DNA of 64,000 bases, taken from Phycisphaerales bacterium (GTDB lineage Bacteria; Planctomycetota; Phycisphaerae; Phycisphaerales; UBA1924). The position numbers and the translations under genes were made by a program. Location of the stretch: NCBI GenBank assembly GCA_017642965.1, contig JAEPOJ010000003.1:93138-157137 (forward strand). Reading direction: 5' to 3'. This document shows, piece by piece, positions 55,571-63,875 of this stretch (its first letter is position 1; each line of letters begins with the position of its first letter). The notes under the pieces were generated by a model. The model saw only the letters and a program-made list of their open reading frames with translations. It was not told where the DNA came from and did not search any database.

Positions 55571-56569
55571 ATGAGCACCAACACCGCACGCCGCACGATC
55601 TCCGAGATGAAGCCTTCCGAGCGACTCGACGGGATCTATTCGATCGCCAACGCCCAACTGGGCACGACCCAGAAGGGCAAGCCCTACCTCCGCTGCCTGC
55701 TTGGGGATTCATCGGGACAGGCCGCGGGTCGGATGTGGTCGATCGAGGAGAGCACCTTCCGGCGCCTGCCCACTGACGGGTTTGTCTGGGTCGAAGGCGA
55801 AACGCAGGCGTATCAGGGTGAGCTTCAGATTATCATCCATCGGATCGATCCGCACGAGCCCTCGCCCGAGGAGCTCCGTGAGATCCTTCCCGCCTCGGAT
55901 AGAGACCCGTCAGAGATGTTCGAGCAGGTCAGGCAGCTCTTGGACACGCTCGAGCACCCCGCGATGAAAGCGCTGGCACAGACCTACCTCGCGGACGAGT
56001 TCCTGATGGACGGCTTCCGCACGGCTCCTGCCGCGGTCCGCCTCCATCACGCGTACCTCGGCGGGCTGCTTGAGCACACACTCACGCTCATGCAGCTCGT
56101 TGACGTCATCTGCCCGATCTACCCCAAGATCAATCGCGATATCGTCATGATGGGGCTGTTCCTCCATGATCTCGGGAAGACCCGCGAGCTCTACTTCGAT
56201 CGTGGGTTCGGGTACTCCGATCGCGGCGAGCTCATCGGGCACCTCGTTGAGGGGGCGATCATGCTCCACGACAAGGCCCAGCAGATGATGCGTGAGACTG
56301 GCACCCGCATGCCCGCGGGGGCCCTCACGATCCTCCAACACATCATCATCTCGCACCACGAGAAGCCCGAGTACGGCTCCGCAAAGATGCCGTCCTCGCC
56401 CGAAGCGGTCCTGGTTTCGCTGATCGACAATCTGGATGCCAAGACAGTCATGGCCCTCTCCGCAGCTCGTCCGGATCGGGAAAACGCGGTCTCGCTGGGC
56501 GGAAACTTCACGGAGAAGAACTGGGCGCTCGGTGTCAAGCTCTACCGCCCCGACCCGCTCGCTGAGTGA
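55571..56569 (+). CDS. YhaM-like HD-domain 3'-5' exoribonuclease
   Basis: The 332-residue protein combines an N-terminal OB fold (about 20-105; KGKPYLRCLLGDSSGQAAGR) with a metal-dependent HD domain whose pair is His199-Asp200 in FLHDLGKT, followed by GHLVEGAIML and ISHHEKPEYG. The layout is that of YhaM, a 3'-5' exoribonuclease known best in Firmicutes. The start at 55571 has no close ribosome site, and an ATG 36 bases upstream in frame is possible. It is followed by the rpsD leader after 14 bases. Confidence 0.85.
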   Translation: MSTNTARRTISEMKPSERLDGIYSIANAQLGTTQKGKPYLRCLLGDSSGQAAGRMWSIEESTFRRLPTDGFVWVEGETQAYQGELQIIIHRIDPHEPSPEELREILPASDRDPSEMFEQVRQLLDTLEHPAMKALAQTYLADEFLMDGFRTAPAAVRLHHAYLGGLLEHTLTLMQLVDVICPIYPKINRDIVMMGLFLHDLGKTRELYFDRGFGYSDRGELIGHLVEGAIMLHDKAQQMMRETGTRMPAGALTILQHIIISHHEKPEYGSAKMPSSPEAVLVSLIDNLDAKTVMALSAARPDRENAVSLGGNFTEKNWALGVKLYRPDPLAE

Positions 56570-56783
56570 CCCAAACCGGTCTCGAACATTGGGTTGAATC
56601 AGGATCGAGCTTGCTTGACCTGACCCGGTTTGGGACCTTCAATCGTCTCTCCCCAGGCATTGTGCCCGGGCCATTCACGCCGGACCGAAGACTCGGCCAC
56701 CCGGCATGGTCGCTGCGAACACCCTCGCAGCACCGCAGGCGGACTCCAAACCCCGCCCTGCGGACGGAAGAAAGGTAGCCGAT
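56570..56783 (+). promoter_or_regulatory. 214-base leader region of rpsD
   Basis: No coding frame is supported. CCAGGCATTGTGCCCGGG forms a hairpin near 56654. Ribosomal protein S4 often represses its own mRNA through a leader structure, but no consensus S4-binding element could be recognised by eye. Confidence 0.35.
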
Positions 56784-57383
56784 ATGGCGACTTACACAGG
56801 ACCCAAGGTCCGTCTCTCGCGTCGTGTTGGTGTCCCGATCGCGGACATCCCCAAGCACACCTCCAAGCGTCAGCTCACCCCGCCCGGCATGCACGGCTAT
56901 CGCGGGCGTCGCCTGCGTGACTACGGCATCCGTCTGCAGGAGAAGCAGAAGCTCCGTTACCACTACAACATCCTCGAGAAGCAGTTCCGCCTGACCGTGG
57001 ACGAGGCCAAGCGCCGCCCCGGCAACTCGGGTGACATCCTCATGCAGCTCCTCGAGCTCCGTCTCGACAACGTCATCCGTCGTATGGGCGTCGCCCGCAC
57101 AATCTGGGCAGCGCGTCAGATGGTCGGCCACGGGCATGTCCTTGTGAACGGCAAGAAGGTTGATATCCCCTCCTACCGCCTAAAGGTTGGCGACACCATC
57201 ACGCTCAAGACCAAGATCCAGAAGGTCGCTCGTGAGAACATGGAGTCGCTCGGCGGGCACGAGGTCCCGGGTTGGATCGCCTTCAATCCCAGCGAGCTCA
57301 GCTCGAAGGTCGCCTCGCTCCCGACAACGGATCAGATCCCGTTTGATGTCAATACGAACCTGATCATCGAGTTCTATCGCTAA
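56784..57383 (+). CDS. rpsD: Ribosomal protein uS4
   Basis: The 199-residue protein nucleates small-subunit assembly. YTGPKVRLSRRVGVPI, KLRYHYNILEKQFR, LELRLDNVIRRMGVA and the S4 RNA-binding fold MVGHGHVLVNGKKVDIPSYR are clear. The N-terminal zinc cysteines are missing, so it is the zinc-free form. It stands alone rather than in the alpha operon. AAAGG lies ten bases before the ATG; the longer frame upstream to 56706 is not conserved. A terminator follows. Confidence 0.97.
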   Translation: MATYTGPKVRLSRRVGVPIADIPKHTSKRQLTPPGMHGYRGRRLRDYGIRLQEKQKLRYHYNILEKQFRLTVDEAKRRPGNSGDILMQLLELRLDNVIRRMGVARTIWAARQMVGHGHVLVNGKKVDIPSYRLKVGDTITLKTKIQKVARENMESLGGHEVPGWIAFNPSELSSKVASLPTTDQIPFDVNTNLIIEFYR

Positions 57384-57438
57384 TCGACAATTCAACCCTC
57401 GCGTCCGGCATGTTCAGACGCCGAGGATGAGCCAAGCG

Positions 57439-57472
57439 AATCCTCGGGTCCCAAGCCCGAGGATTTGTTTTT
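57439..57472 (+). terminator. Intrinsic terminator of rpsD
   Basis: AATCCTCGGG (57439-57448) pairs with CCCGAGGATT (57456-57465) around a seven-base loop, with the tail TTGTTTTT. Confidence 0.9.
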
Positions 57473-57505
57473 CATCCCATCGCTCTCGTTTGAGATTGGA
57501 TCCAC

Positions 57506-59512
57506 ATGCTCAAGTTCATCCGCAAGTACCAGATGCTGATCCTCGTAGTCGGCGGGTCGCTGCTCATGGTTGTGTTCCTGCTCCAGCCGGTGCTCACACG
57601 TCTGGCGCCTTCGCCGCTGAAATCGAAAGTGGCGACGCTCGGGGATGGGACGACATTCACGCAGGGGGACATCATCCGTGCCCAGGCGGCAATCACACTG
57701 CTGACCCGTTCCAACCCACGCGCCCTGCAGCCGATGAGCATGGGCGGGCTGGGACTCGAGCTCGAGGACGGGCAGGTCACCCGTGCGACGGCGCTGCACT
57801 GGCTCATGCTTGCAGACCTCGCCCAGCGTGCCGGGCTCGTGGGTGAGGTCGGTGATGGGATGTCATGGATCGACGAGATCGCCGAGAACGAGGCAATCAT
57901 CCAGGCCCAGACCGAGATCCGCCAGGGGCTCATCCAAGACGATGCAACCTACCAGCAGCGGCTGAACGAGCTGAAGACGCAGATCATCAGCGCGATCAAC
58001 CGCAATGCCAACGCCGCAGCGGCGAATATGAATGGCAGCATGGAAGACGTGTTCCGCACGCTCGCAGAAGCACGCGGCATGTACCGGCTGGTTAATACGG
58101 TCTATGGTGTCCCCTCGTTCAGCGATGCGAAAGCCATCGATGTGACAAGAGAGATGAACGATGCGGTTGCGGTCAACGCGGCCTTGATCGACTCCGCACT
58201 TGTGTCGAGTGCGATCGATGAACCGACCGATGCCGAACTGGCTGAGTTCTTCGATCGCTTCCGGGATCAGCAGCCGGGCGAGAATGACTTTGGTATCGGC
58301 TACCAGCAGCCCACCAGGATCAAGCTCGGCTGGATCACGCTCAACAAGCAGCGGATCAAGGATGCCATTGAGATTGATCGTGTCGAGATCCAGAAGATCT
58401 GGCAGCGCGAGAAGGAGAACTACACCGGCGACTTCGCGGCGGAGCGGTTCAATATCGAGGAGCAGTACCGCGAAGAGCAGGCCGCCTCGATCATGGTCGA
58501 AGCGGATCGTCAGATCCGCGCACAGGTCCTCTCGAAGACAAGCAACCTGACCAAGGTTGACGGCGTCACCCAGCTGCCAGAGAACTGGGAGGAGCAGGCG
58601 CCGCAGCTCGACGAGATCGCCCAAGCGGTGACGGCGAGGATCAACGAGCAGTTCGGCCTCTCGCTCCCCGCCCTCGAGGTCAATATCATCGGTGACCGGT
58701 GGCTGAGCGACCGTGCGATCATCTCACTGCCCGGGATCGGATTCTCGACGTACCGCGTCGGATCGCGCCAGATCCCGCTGTACACGCTGCCGCAGTTCTT
58801 CGAGCCAGACGCCCCCACCAACCTCGGTCTCGACGTGCAGCCCATGCTGCCGATCGTCGATCACGCGGCGACGGATCAGAATGAGAACCGCTACTACGCG
58901 ATGGTGATCGATGTCCGAGAGGCGGGCCCCGCCGACAGCATCGATGACGCGGGGCGTGAGCAGGTTCTGGCAGACTACAAGTCGCTCAAGGGGTTCGAGC
59001 TCCTTCAGGCCCGCAGCGAAGAACTCGCCCAGCTCATCCGTGAGAACGATGATCTTGCCCCAGCCATTGACCTCATCATGTCAATGATCCCCGATTCTGA
59101 GGCCCCACGCCCCAGCGTATTCCGCGAGATCCTAGTCCGCAAGGGCTCGATCGCTCCCGGTCGCATCGCGAGCAATGTAAATCAGCGACTGAACGCGGAA
59201 GCTTTCCGTGAGGACGTGCTCTTGGCCGCGGCTGATCTGGATCCGCTCATCACCCCCGAGGAGGTGCAGCAGAGCCCGATCGTCGTCACGACAGCGCTGC
59301 CTCAGTCTCGGTCACTCGCGTTGGCACTCGTGCTCGCGCCACGCCCCCTGACAATCGAAACATACCGAGTTGCGGCCGCGAGTGCGATGCGCCAGGCCAC
59401 GGGGACAGAAATGCGCGAAGCGGGCTACTTCGATAACAACCCGTTCTCTTACGCATCGCTGACAGAGCGGTTTGGCCTTGAGATCCTGAAGAAGGACGAG
59501 GAAGAGAGCTGA
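57506..59512 (+). CDS. Membrane-anchored PpiD/SurA-like periplasmic protein
   Basis: The 668-residue protein opens with MLKFIRKYQMLILVVGGSLL, a signal anchor like that of PpiD, followed by an exported SurA-N-like helical region (about 45-220, with TFTQGDIIRAQAAI) and two further helix-rich parts. I see no parvulin motif (no G-GDLG or LH-like catalytic set), so it is probably a chaperone without isomerase activity. Such proteins help outer-membrane or exported proteins fold at the translocon. It is preceded by the rpsD terminator and stands alone. Confidence 0.75.
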   Translation: MLKFIRKYQMLILVVGGSLLMVVFLLQPVLTRLAPSPLKSKVATLGDGTTFTQGDIIRAQAAITLLTRSNPRALQPMSMGGLGLELEDGQVTRATALHWLMLADLAQRAGLVGEVGDGMSWIDEIAENEAIIQAQTEIRQGLIQDDATYQQRLNELKTQIISAINRNANAAAANMNGSMEDVFRTLAEARGMYRLVNTVYGVPSFSDAKAIDVTREMNDAVAVNAALIDSALVSSAIDEPTDAELAEFFDRFRDQQPGENDFGIGYQQPTRIKLGWITLNKQRIKDAIEIDRVEIQKIWQREKENYTGDFAAERFNIEEQYREEQAASIMVEADRQIRAQVLSKTSNLTKVDGVTQLPENWEEQAPQLDEIAQAVTARINEQFGLSLPALEVNIIGDRWLSDRAIISLPGIGFSTYRVGSRQIPLYTLPQFFEPDAPTNLGLDVQPMLPIVDHAATDQNENRYYAMVIDVREAGPADSIDDAGREQVLADYKSLKGFELLQARSEELAQLIRENDDLAPAIDLIMSMIPDSEAPRPSVFREILVRKGSIAPGRIASNVNQRLNAEAFREDVLLAAADLDPLITPEEVQQSPIVVTTALPQSRSLALALVLAPRPLTIETYRVAAASAMRQATGTEMREAGYFDNNPFSYASLTERFGLEILKKDEEES

Positions 59513-59518
59513 TCGGGC

Positions 59519-59719
59519 TCACCCACCGCCGACGAGCGTCACGATCTCGATCGTCATGCCGTCCTGTATCTCAAACGAAGATCGTTCCCGCTTGGGGACG
59601 ATTTTTTTGTCTACTTCTGCCGCGCAGATCGACTTCTCCAGTCCGAGCTCGGCGATCAGCTGCTCGATCGTGGTTCCCCGAGGGATATCGCGTTGTTCGC
59701 CATTCACGGTGCAGTTCAT
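59519..59719 (-). CDS. thiS: Sulfur carrier protein ThiS
   Basis: The 66-residue beta-grasp protein carries thiocarboxylate sulfur for the thiazole ring of thiamin. It has the invariant Gly-Gly C-terminus (TLVGGG), the short N-terminal strand MNCTVNGEQRDI, and the central GTTIEQLIAELGL. It starts eight bases after pncC on the same strand. thiG is not adjacent, so it may be elsewhere. A general MoaD-type role is less likely. Confidence 0.92.
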   Translation of the reverse strand: MNCTVNGEQRDIPRGTTIEQLIAELGLEKSICAAEVDKKIVPKRERSSFEIQDGMTIEIVTLVGGG

Positions 59720-59727
59720 GGAGAAGT

Positions 59728-60264
59728 CTACGCCTCGGATCGTTCGGCTTCATGGGCGAGCTCTTCCTTCTCGCCCATGACCGCTTGGATCGCCATCTCA
59801 ATCGCGTGCATGCACGACCAAGTACGAACACGCTCACGATCGCCTGGGAACTGAAATCGTCGGCAATCAATCGATTCATTTGGCCCGACAATGCAGATCC
59901 AGACGGTGCCAACCGGCTTCTCTTCGCTACCGCCATCCGGACCGGCTACTCCGGTGATCGAGATCGCATAGTCAGCTCCGATGCACGCACGACCACCCCG
60001 AGCCATCTCGACCGCTGTTTGCGGGCTGACGGCTCCGTGTGCAGCCAGCGTCTCATTTGATACCCCTGCCAACTCATGCTTGAGCCGATTGGAGTACGTC
60101 ACAAGCCCGCCGGGATAGAACGATGAACTGCCGGGGATCGCGGTGATGGAAGCACCGACCATTCCGCCCGTGCAACTCTCGATGGTGGTCAGGGTTGATG
60201 CCTGCTCTCGCAGACAGTCTGCGAGACGCTTGGACGCCGTGATCACGTGTTCGCGAGGATTCAC
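59728..60264 (-). CDS. pncC: CinA-family nicotinamide-nucleotide amidohydrolase
   Basis: The 178-residue single-domain protein hydrolyses nicotinamide mononucleotide to nicotinate mononucleotide in NAD recycling. IESCTGGMVGASIT, PGSSSFYPGGLVTYSN, AHGAVSPQTAVEMARG and SITGVAGPDGGSEEKPVGTV are conserved. It lacks the N-terminal MoCF-like domain of full CinA. Its start overlaps the stop of the B12/MeaB fusion gene by four bases. Confidence 0.95.
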   Translation of the reverse strand: MNPREHVITASKRLADCLREQASTLTTIESCTGGMVGASITAIPGSSSFYPGGLVTYSNRLKHELAGVSNETLAAHGAVSPQTAVEMARGGRACIGADYAISITGVAGPDGGSEEKPVGTVWICIVGPNESIDCRRFQFPGDRERVRTWSCMHAIEMAIQAVMGEKEELAHEAERSEA

Positions 60265-61427
60265 GATCCCGCAGTCATTAAAGTATCGAAGAGTTCAGGG
60301 ATGCCCTTGGCGTGCGTCGCCACGGTCTCGACGATCGGCGTCTTGCCCGCGATGTCACGCAGGTCGCGCACCAGCTCGTCCTCGCCAGGGTGGTCGGCCT
60401 TGTTGCACACGAAGATATCTGCGATCTCGAGTATACCGGCCTTGTCCATCTGGACCGCGTCACCCATGCCTGGGGTGAGAACGACCGCCGTATGATCCAC
60501 GAAGTCACGGATCATCGTCTCGTTCTGCCCAGCGCCCACGGTTTCAACGAACAGTGTGTCGTACGCGTCGTTGCCTTTGCACGCACCACCGATGAGTTCG
60601 ATGGCATCCTTGAGCCCGTGGTAGTCCTCGCCGCGGATGGCAAGCGAGTGGTAGTAGACGTGCTCGCCGATATTGTTGAAATCAACGCGGAGACGATCGC
60701 CGAGCAGGGCACCATTGGTGATCGGACTCTTGGGATCGAACGCGAGTACCGCGCATCGCCCGATGCTCGGATCCTGCTGAGCGCGGGTGAAGTGCTCTCG
60801 GGCCAGCTGAGCGACGAGCGTGCTTTTCCCAGCGCCGGGTGATCCCGTGAACCCGATGACGCGTTTCGGGCGTCGGCGGGTCGCGTCAGGGCGCATCTGT
60901 TTCTCGTTGTGAATCAGAGAGATGTCGCGGGAGAGCTGAGCGCTCGGATGGTCGGTGTCCACCGTGAGCGATTGGGTGTGCACCGCATCCCTGACCGCGT
61001 TCACGATGTCGATCAAGCCTGTGCCAGTCGGGAAGCACTGGCGGACCCCCATCTCCTTGAGTTTGGGGATGTCTTCCTGCGGGAGGATGCCGCCCATAAG
61101 GACGGGGATATCCGGCCGCCCAACCTTCGCGAGCCCGTCGATGAGGTGCTTGCCCAGCACAAGGTGCGAGTTCGACATCATCGACGCTGCGATCACATCA
61201 ACATCCTCGTCACGGGCAGAGATCGCGAGCGACTGCGGGGTTTGCCACAGGCCCGAGTAGATGACATGAACCCCGGAGTCGCGCAGCGCGCGTGCGATGA
61301 CCTTCACCCCCCGATCGTGGCCGTCGAGCCCCATCTTGCCCAGCAGCACGCGCGGGCGGTGATCGAGATCGGCGCACCGATCGAGTTTTTCAAAGGCACT
61401 GGTCGCTTCGCCGAGCTGCTGGGCCAT
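60261..61427 (-). CDS. Fused cobalamin-binding domain and MeaB-type G-protein chaperone
   Basis: The 388-residue protein joins a B12-binding domain (about 22-155, with the DGHDRG motif and axial His37, and SMMSNSH) to a MeaB/ArgK GTPase (about 188-388, Walker A GSPGAGKST at 195-203, FVETVGAGQNE and CNKADHPGEDE). MeaB proteins protect acyl-CoA mutases. This order is the same as the first two thirds of isobutyryl-CoA mutase IcmF, but the mutase barrel is missing. The partner mutase subunit should be encoded elsewhere. It leads an operon with pncC and thiS. Confidence 0.9.
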   Translation of the reverse strand: MAQQLGEATSAFEKLDRCADLDHRPRVLLGKMGLDGHDRGVKVIARALRDSGVHVIYSGLWQTPQSLAISARDEDVDVIAASMMSNSHLVLGKHLIDGLAKVGRPDIPVLMGGILPQEDIPKLKEMGVRQCFPTGTGLIDIVNAVRDAVHTQSLTVDTDHPSAQLSRDISLIHNEKQMRPDATRRRPKRVIGFTGSPGAGKSTLVAQLAREHFTRAQQDPSIGRCAVLAFDPKSPITNGALLGDRLRVDFNNIGEHVYYHSLAIRGEDYHGLKDAIELIGGACKGNDAYDTLFVETVGAGQNETMIRDFVDHTAVVLTPGMGDAVQMDKAGILEIADIFVCNKADHPGEDELVRDLRDIAGKTPIVETVATHAKGIPELFDTLMTAGS

Positions 61428-61616
61428 GGACTGATCCTCGGGGATGATCTAATAGAGCGCTGCGTGGCGCGGGGGGTATTCTATGCAGAATCGGTGCATA
61501 TTCCCAACCCGTGTTCACGCCCGATCCGGGTGCGACGGGTGACCCCGCGTGCGGGTCGGACTATGATTTTGACCCACGAAACGAACCCAACCCCTGAGTT
61601 GAAGGAGCAGCGTCTA

Positions 61617-62480
61617 ATGGATCACGGCATCAAGAAGGTCGGCGTCATCGGGAGCGGTCAGATGGGAGGCGGGATCGCTCAGGTTGCTGCGGTCAGCGGA
61701 TTTGAGACCGTGGTCTACGACCTCTCGTCCGACGCCATCGCCAAATGCCAGGGGCTGCACGACAAGCTGCTCGCACGGGCACTCGATAAGGGACGTATGA
61801 GCGAGGACGAGGTCAGCGCCACCAAGGCGAAGCTGACCTACGCCACGGACCTCTCTTCGCTCGATGATGCGGATATCGTGATCGAGGCGGTCGTTGAGGA
61901 TCTTGATGTCAAGAAGAAGATTTTCTCTGGCCTGGCAACAAAGCTCAATGGGAACCAGATCCTCGCTTCCAATACATCATCGATCTCCATCACCGCGCTA
62001 GCAACGAGCGTTGGAGACGCGGCGGACCGATTCATCGGGATGCACTTCTTCAATCCGGTCCCTGTCATGAAGCTTGTTGAGGTAATCAACGGGCTGGCGA
62101 CAAGCGACGATACCACCAAACGCACGATCGCCCTTGCCGAGGCGATGGGCAAGGTCGCGGTTCCCGCGAACGACCGGGCAGGCTTCGTCTCCAATCGCAT
62201 CCTGATGCCGATGATTAATGAGGCGTTCTACGCGTGGATGGAAGGCGTCGCAGAACCCGAGCACATCGACGAGATCATGAAGCTCGGGATGGCCCACCCG
62301 ATGGGGCCGCTCCGCCTCGCGGATTTCATCGGGCTCGACACATGCGTGCACATCATGGACGTGCTCGCAGAGGGTTTGAACAACGATCGGTACCGCGCGT
62401 GCCCGCTCCTCAAGCAGTTGGTTGTTGCCGGTCGTCTTGGCGACAAGACCGGACGCGGCGTGTTCGATTACAGCAGGTAG
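61617..62480 (+). CDS. 3-hydroxyacyl-CoA dehydrogenase (3-hydroxybutyryl-CoA type)
   Basis: The 287-residue NAD-dependent enzyme interconverts 3-hydroxyacyl- and 3-oxoacyl-CoA. It has the Rossmann motif VGVIGSGQMGGGIAQV, the strand ILASNTSSISIT, the catalytic histidine in GMHFFNPVPVMKLVE and the C-terminal domain with NRILMPMINEAF and ADFIGLDTC. Length is that of the stand-alone Hbd/PaaH family. AAGGAG precedes ATG 61617; the frame continues 236 codons upstream, but this is only antisense of the B12/MeaB gene. It is divergent from that gene. Confidence 0.95.
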   Translation: MDHGIKKVGVIGSGQMGGGIAQVAAVSGFETVVYDLSSDAIAKCQGLHDKLLARALDKGRMSEDEVSATKAKLTYATDLSSLDDADIVIEAVVEDLDVKKKIFSGLATKLNGNQILASNTSSISITALATSVGDAADRFIGMHFFNPVPVMKLVEVINGLATSDDTTKRTIALAEAMGKVAVPANDRAGFVSNRILMPMINEAFYAWMEGVAEPEHIDEIMKLGMAHPMGPLRLADFIGLDTCVHIMDVLAEGLNNDRYRACPLLKQLVVAGRLGDKTGRGVFDYSR

Positions 62481-62574
62481 CTTGTGAGCAAACGCTTTTC
62501 GCATCCACTTGTCCGCAAATAAGTTCTCGTGCTTGTCCATCACACGCGGATTTTCATGCGCTGTATGATTGAGC

Positions 62575-62883
62575 ATGCCCACTATCGAACAACTTGAGAA
62601 GCTGCTCGCTGTGGATCCGAACGATCCGTTCGTCCACTATGGGATTGGCCAAGAGCGAGCCAAGCTCGGCGAGCATGCCCAAGCGATCGAGTGCTTCAAC
62701 GAAGCATTGCGTTTGGACCCAAGCTACTGCTACGCGTACTACTTCAAGGCGATCTCGCTGAAGGAAATCGGCAGACGAGACGAGGCGCAGGACATCATCC
62801 GCGTGGGCATCGATCATGCGCAGTCTGCAGGTGATATGAAAGCTCGATCTGAACTCGAGACCCTGCTTCAGACCATCTCATGA
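62575..62883 (+). CDS. Small TPR protein upstream of recX
   Basis: The 102-residue protein contains about two tetratricopeptide repeats (PFVHYGIGQERAKLG, AQAIECFNEALRLDPSY and AYYFKAISLKEIG). Such proteins mediate protein contacts; the partner is unknown. Its stop overlaps the recX start (ATGA), so translation is coupled. No ribosome site is obvious. Confidence 0.82.
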   Translation: MPTIEQLEKLLAVDPNDPFVHYGIGQERAKLGEHAQAIECFNEALRLDPSYCYAYYFKAISLKEIGRRDEAQDIIRVGIDHAQSAGDMKARSELETLLQTIS

Positions 62884-63569
62884 GAGCGCGGTATGCCAGG
62901 AGCCGCAATCCTGAACCCGAACCGATACCGCTCGACGGTTCGGCAACAATCACATCGATCAGAGCCTGCGCCGATGATCCGGCACGCGTTTCACTCTGTG
63001 TAAATCACCAGCGTGTCGGTCGCGTACTGCTCAATACGAAGCTTGAACTCAAACTCGAGGTTGGAACGCCTTGGACCGCTCCGCTCGCAGAAGCCCTTCG
63101 AGAGGAGCTGGATCGTGGGAATGCGTATCGCGCGGCTGTTCGCATCCTCACGAAAAGAGCGAAGTCGAGCGGTGAGCTCCGACGCAAGCTGCGTGAGTAC
63201 AGGTACGAATCGGAAGCGATCGAATGGAGTATCACGCGGCTTACGGAACTGGGCATCCTGAACGATGAGGAGTATGCCCGGACGGTCGTCCGGTCTCAGC
63301 TGAGCCGAAAGCCGGCAGGAAGAAGATTGCTCGCGGGCAAACTGCGCGAAAAGGGTATTGATCAAGCAACGACCGATCTTGTACTCGATGAGATGCTGGA
63401 AGACCGCGACACGATTGCCGATGCAAGGAAACTCGCCCAGCAGGCCGCCAGATCAATCTCAGATCGCTACGAGCGGGATATCCGCGTTCGGCGGATCAGC
63501 GGACGCCTGGCTCGTCGTGGGTTTGATTTCGATGTGATCCGTAAAGTGGTTGACGAGCTTGATCTGTAG
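62880..63569 (+). CDS. recX: Regulatory protein RecX
   Basis: RecX inhibits RecA filaments by capping or binding in the groove. The 229-residue protein has an N-terminal beta region and then the three-helix RecX repeats: AVRILTKRAKSSGELRRKL, AIEWSITRLTELGILNDEEY, ARTVVRSQLSRKPAGRRLL and RISGRLARRGFDFDVIRKVV. Length is standard for longer family members. Unlike many bacteria, recX is far from recA here and is coupled to a TPR gene. Confidence 0.9.
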   Translation: MRARYARSRNPEPEPIPLDGSATITSIRACADDPARVSLCVNHQRVGRVLLNTKLELKLEVGTPWTAPLAEALREELDRGNAYRAAVRILTKRAKSSGELRRKLREYRYESEAIEWSITRLTELGILNDEEYARTVVRSQLSRKPAGRRLLAGKLREKGIDQATTDLVLDEMLEDRDTIADARKLAQQAARSISDRYERDIRVRRISGRLARRGFDFDVIRKVVDELDL

Positions 63570-63613
63570 GTTCCAAAACACAGATCGGCCCGCCGTTATG
63601 GCGAGCCGAGCAA

Positions 63614-63688
63614 TGACCCCAGCGGGATTCGAACCCGCGTTCCCAGGATGAGAACCTGGTGTCCTGGACCTGACTAGACGATGGGGCC
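63614..63688 (-). tRNA. tRNA-Glu (anticodon CTC)
   Basis: The reverse complement folds as a 75-base tRNA: acceptor GGCCCCA with TGGGGTC (one G-U pair), D arm with TCTAGTCAGG, anticodon stem CCAGG/CCTGG with loop TTCTCAT (CTC), and T arm CGGGTTCGAATCCCG. CCA is not encoded. Confidence 0.96.
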
Positions 63689-63737
63689 AAGACAGAGGTG
63701 TTGAAAATGCCGAGCACCCTTTCGGATACTCGGCGAA

Positions 63738-63812
63738 TGACCCCAGCGGGATTCGAACCCGCGTTACCAGGATGAAAACCTGGTGTCCTGGACCTGACTA
63801 GACGATGGGGCC
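63738..63812 (-). tRNA. tRNA-Glu (anticodon TTC)
   Basis: It folds like the neighbouring tRNA with loop TTTTCAT (TTC). The two genes differ at only two of 75 positions, the anticodon wobble base and one base just after the anticodon stem (T versus G), so one arose by recent duplication. CCA is not encoded. Confidence 0.96.
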
Positions 63813-63875
63813 AGAACGATGGTCAGGCGGGATTTTAGCCCACACATGCGAGGCGTCAAGTCGACGGCTGGATCT

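Noticed and set aside
60909..61616. N-terminal extension of the 3-hydroxyacyl-CoA dehydrogenase
   Set aside because: These 236 codons are antisense to the B12/MeaB gene; the Rossmann motif and AAGGAG both place the start at 61617.
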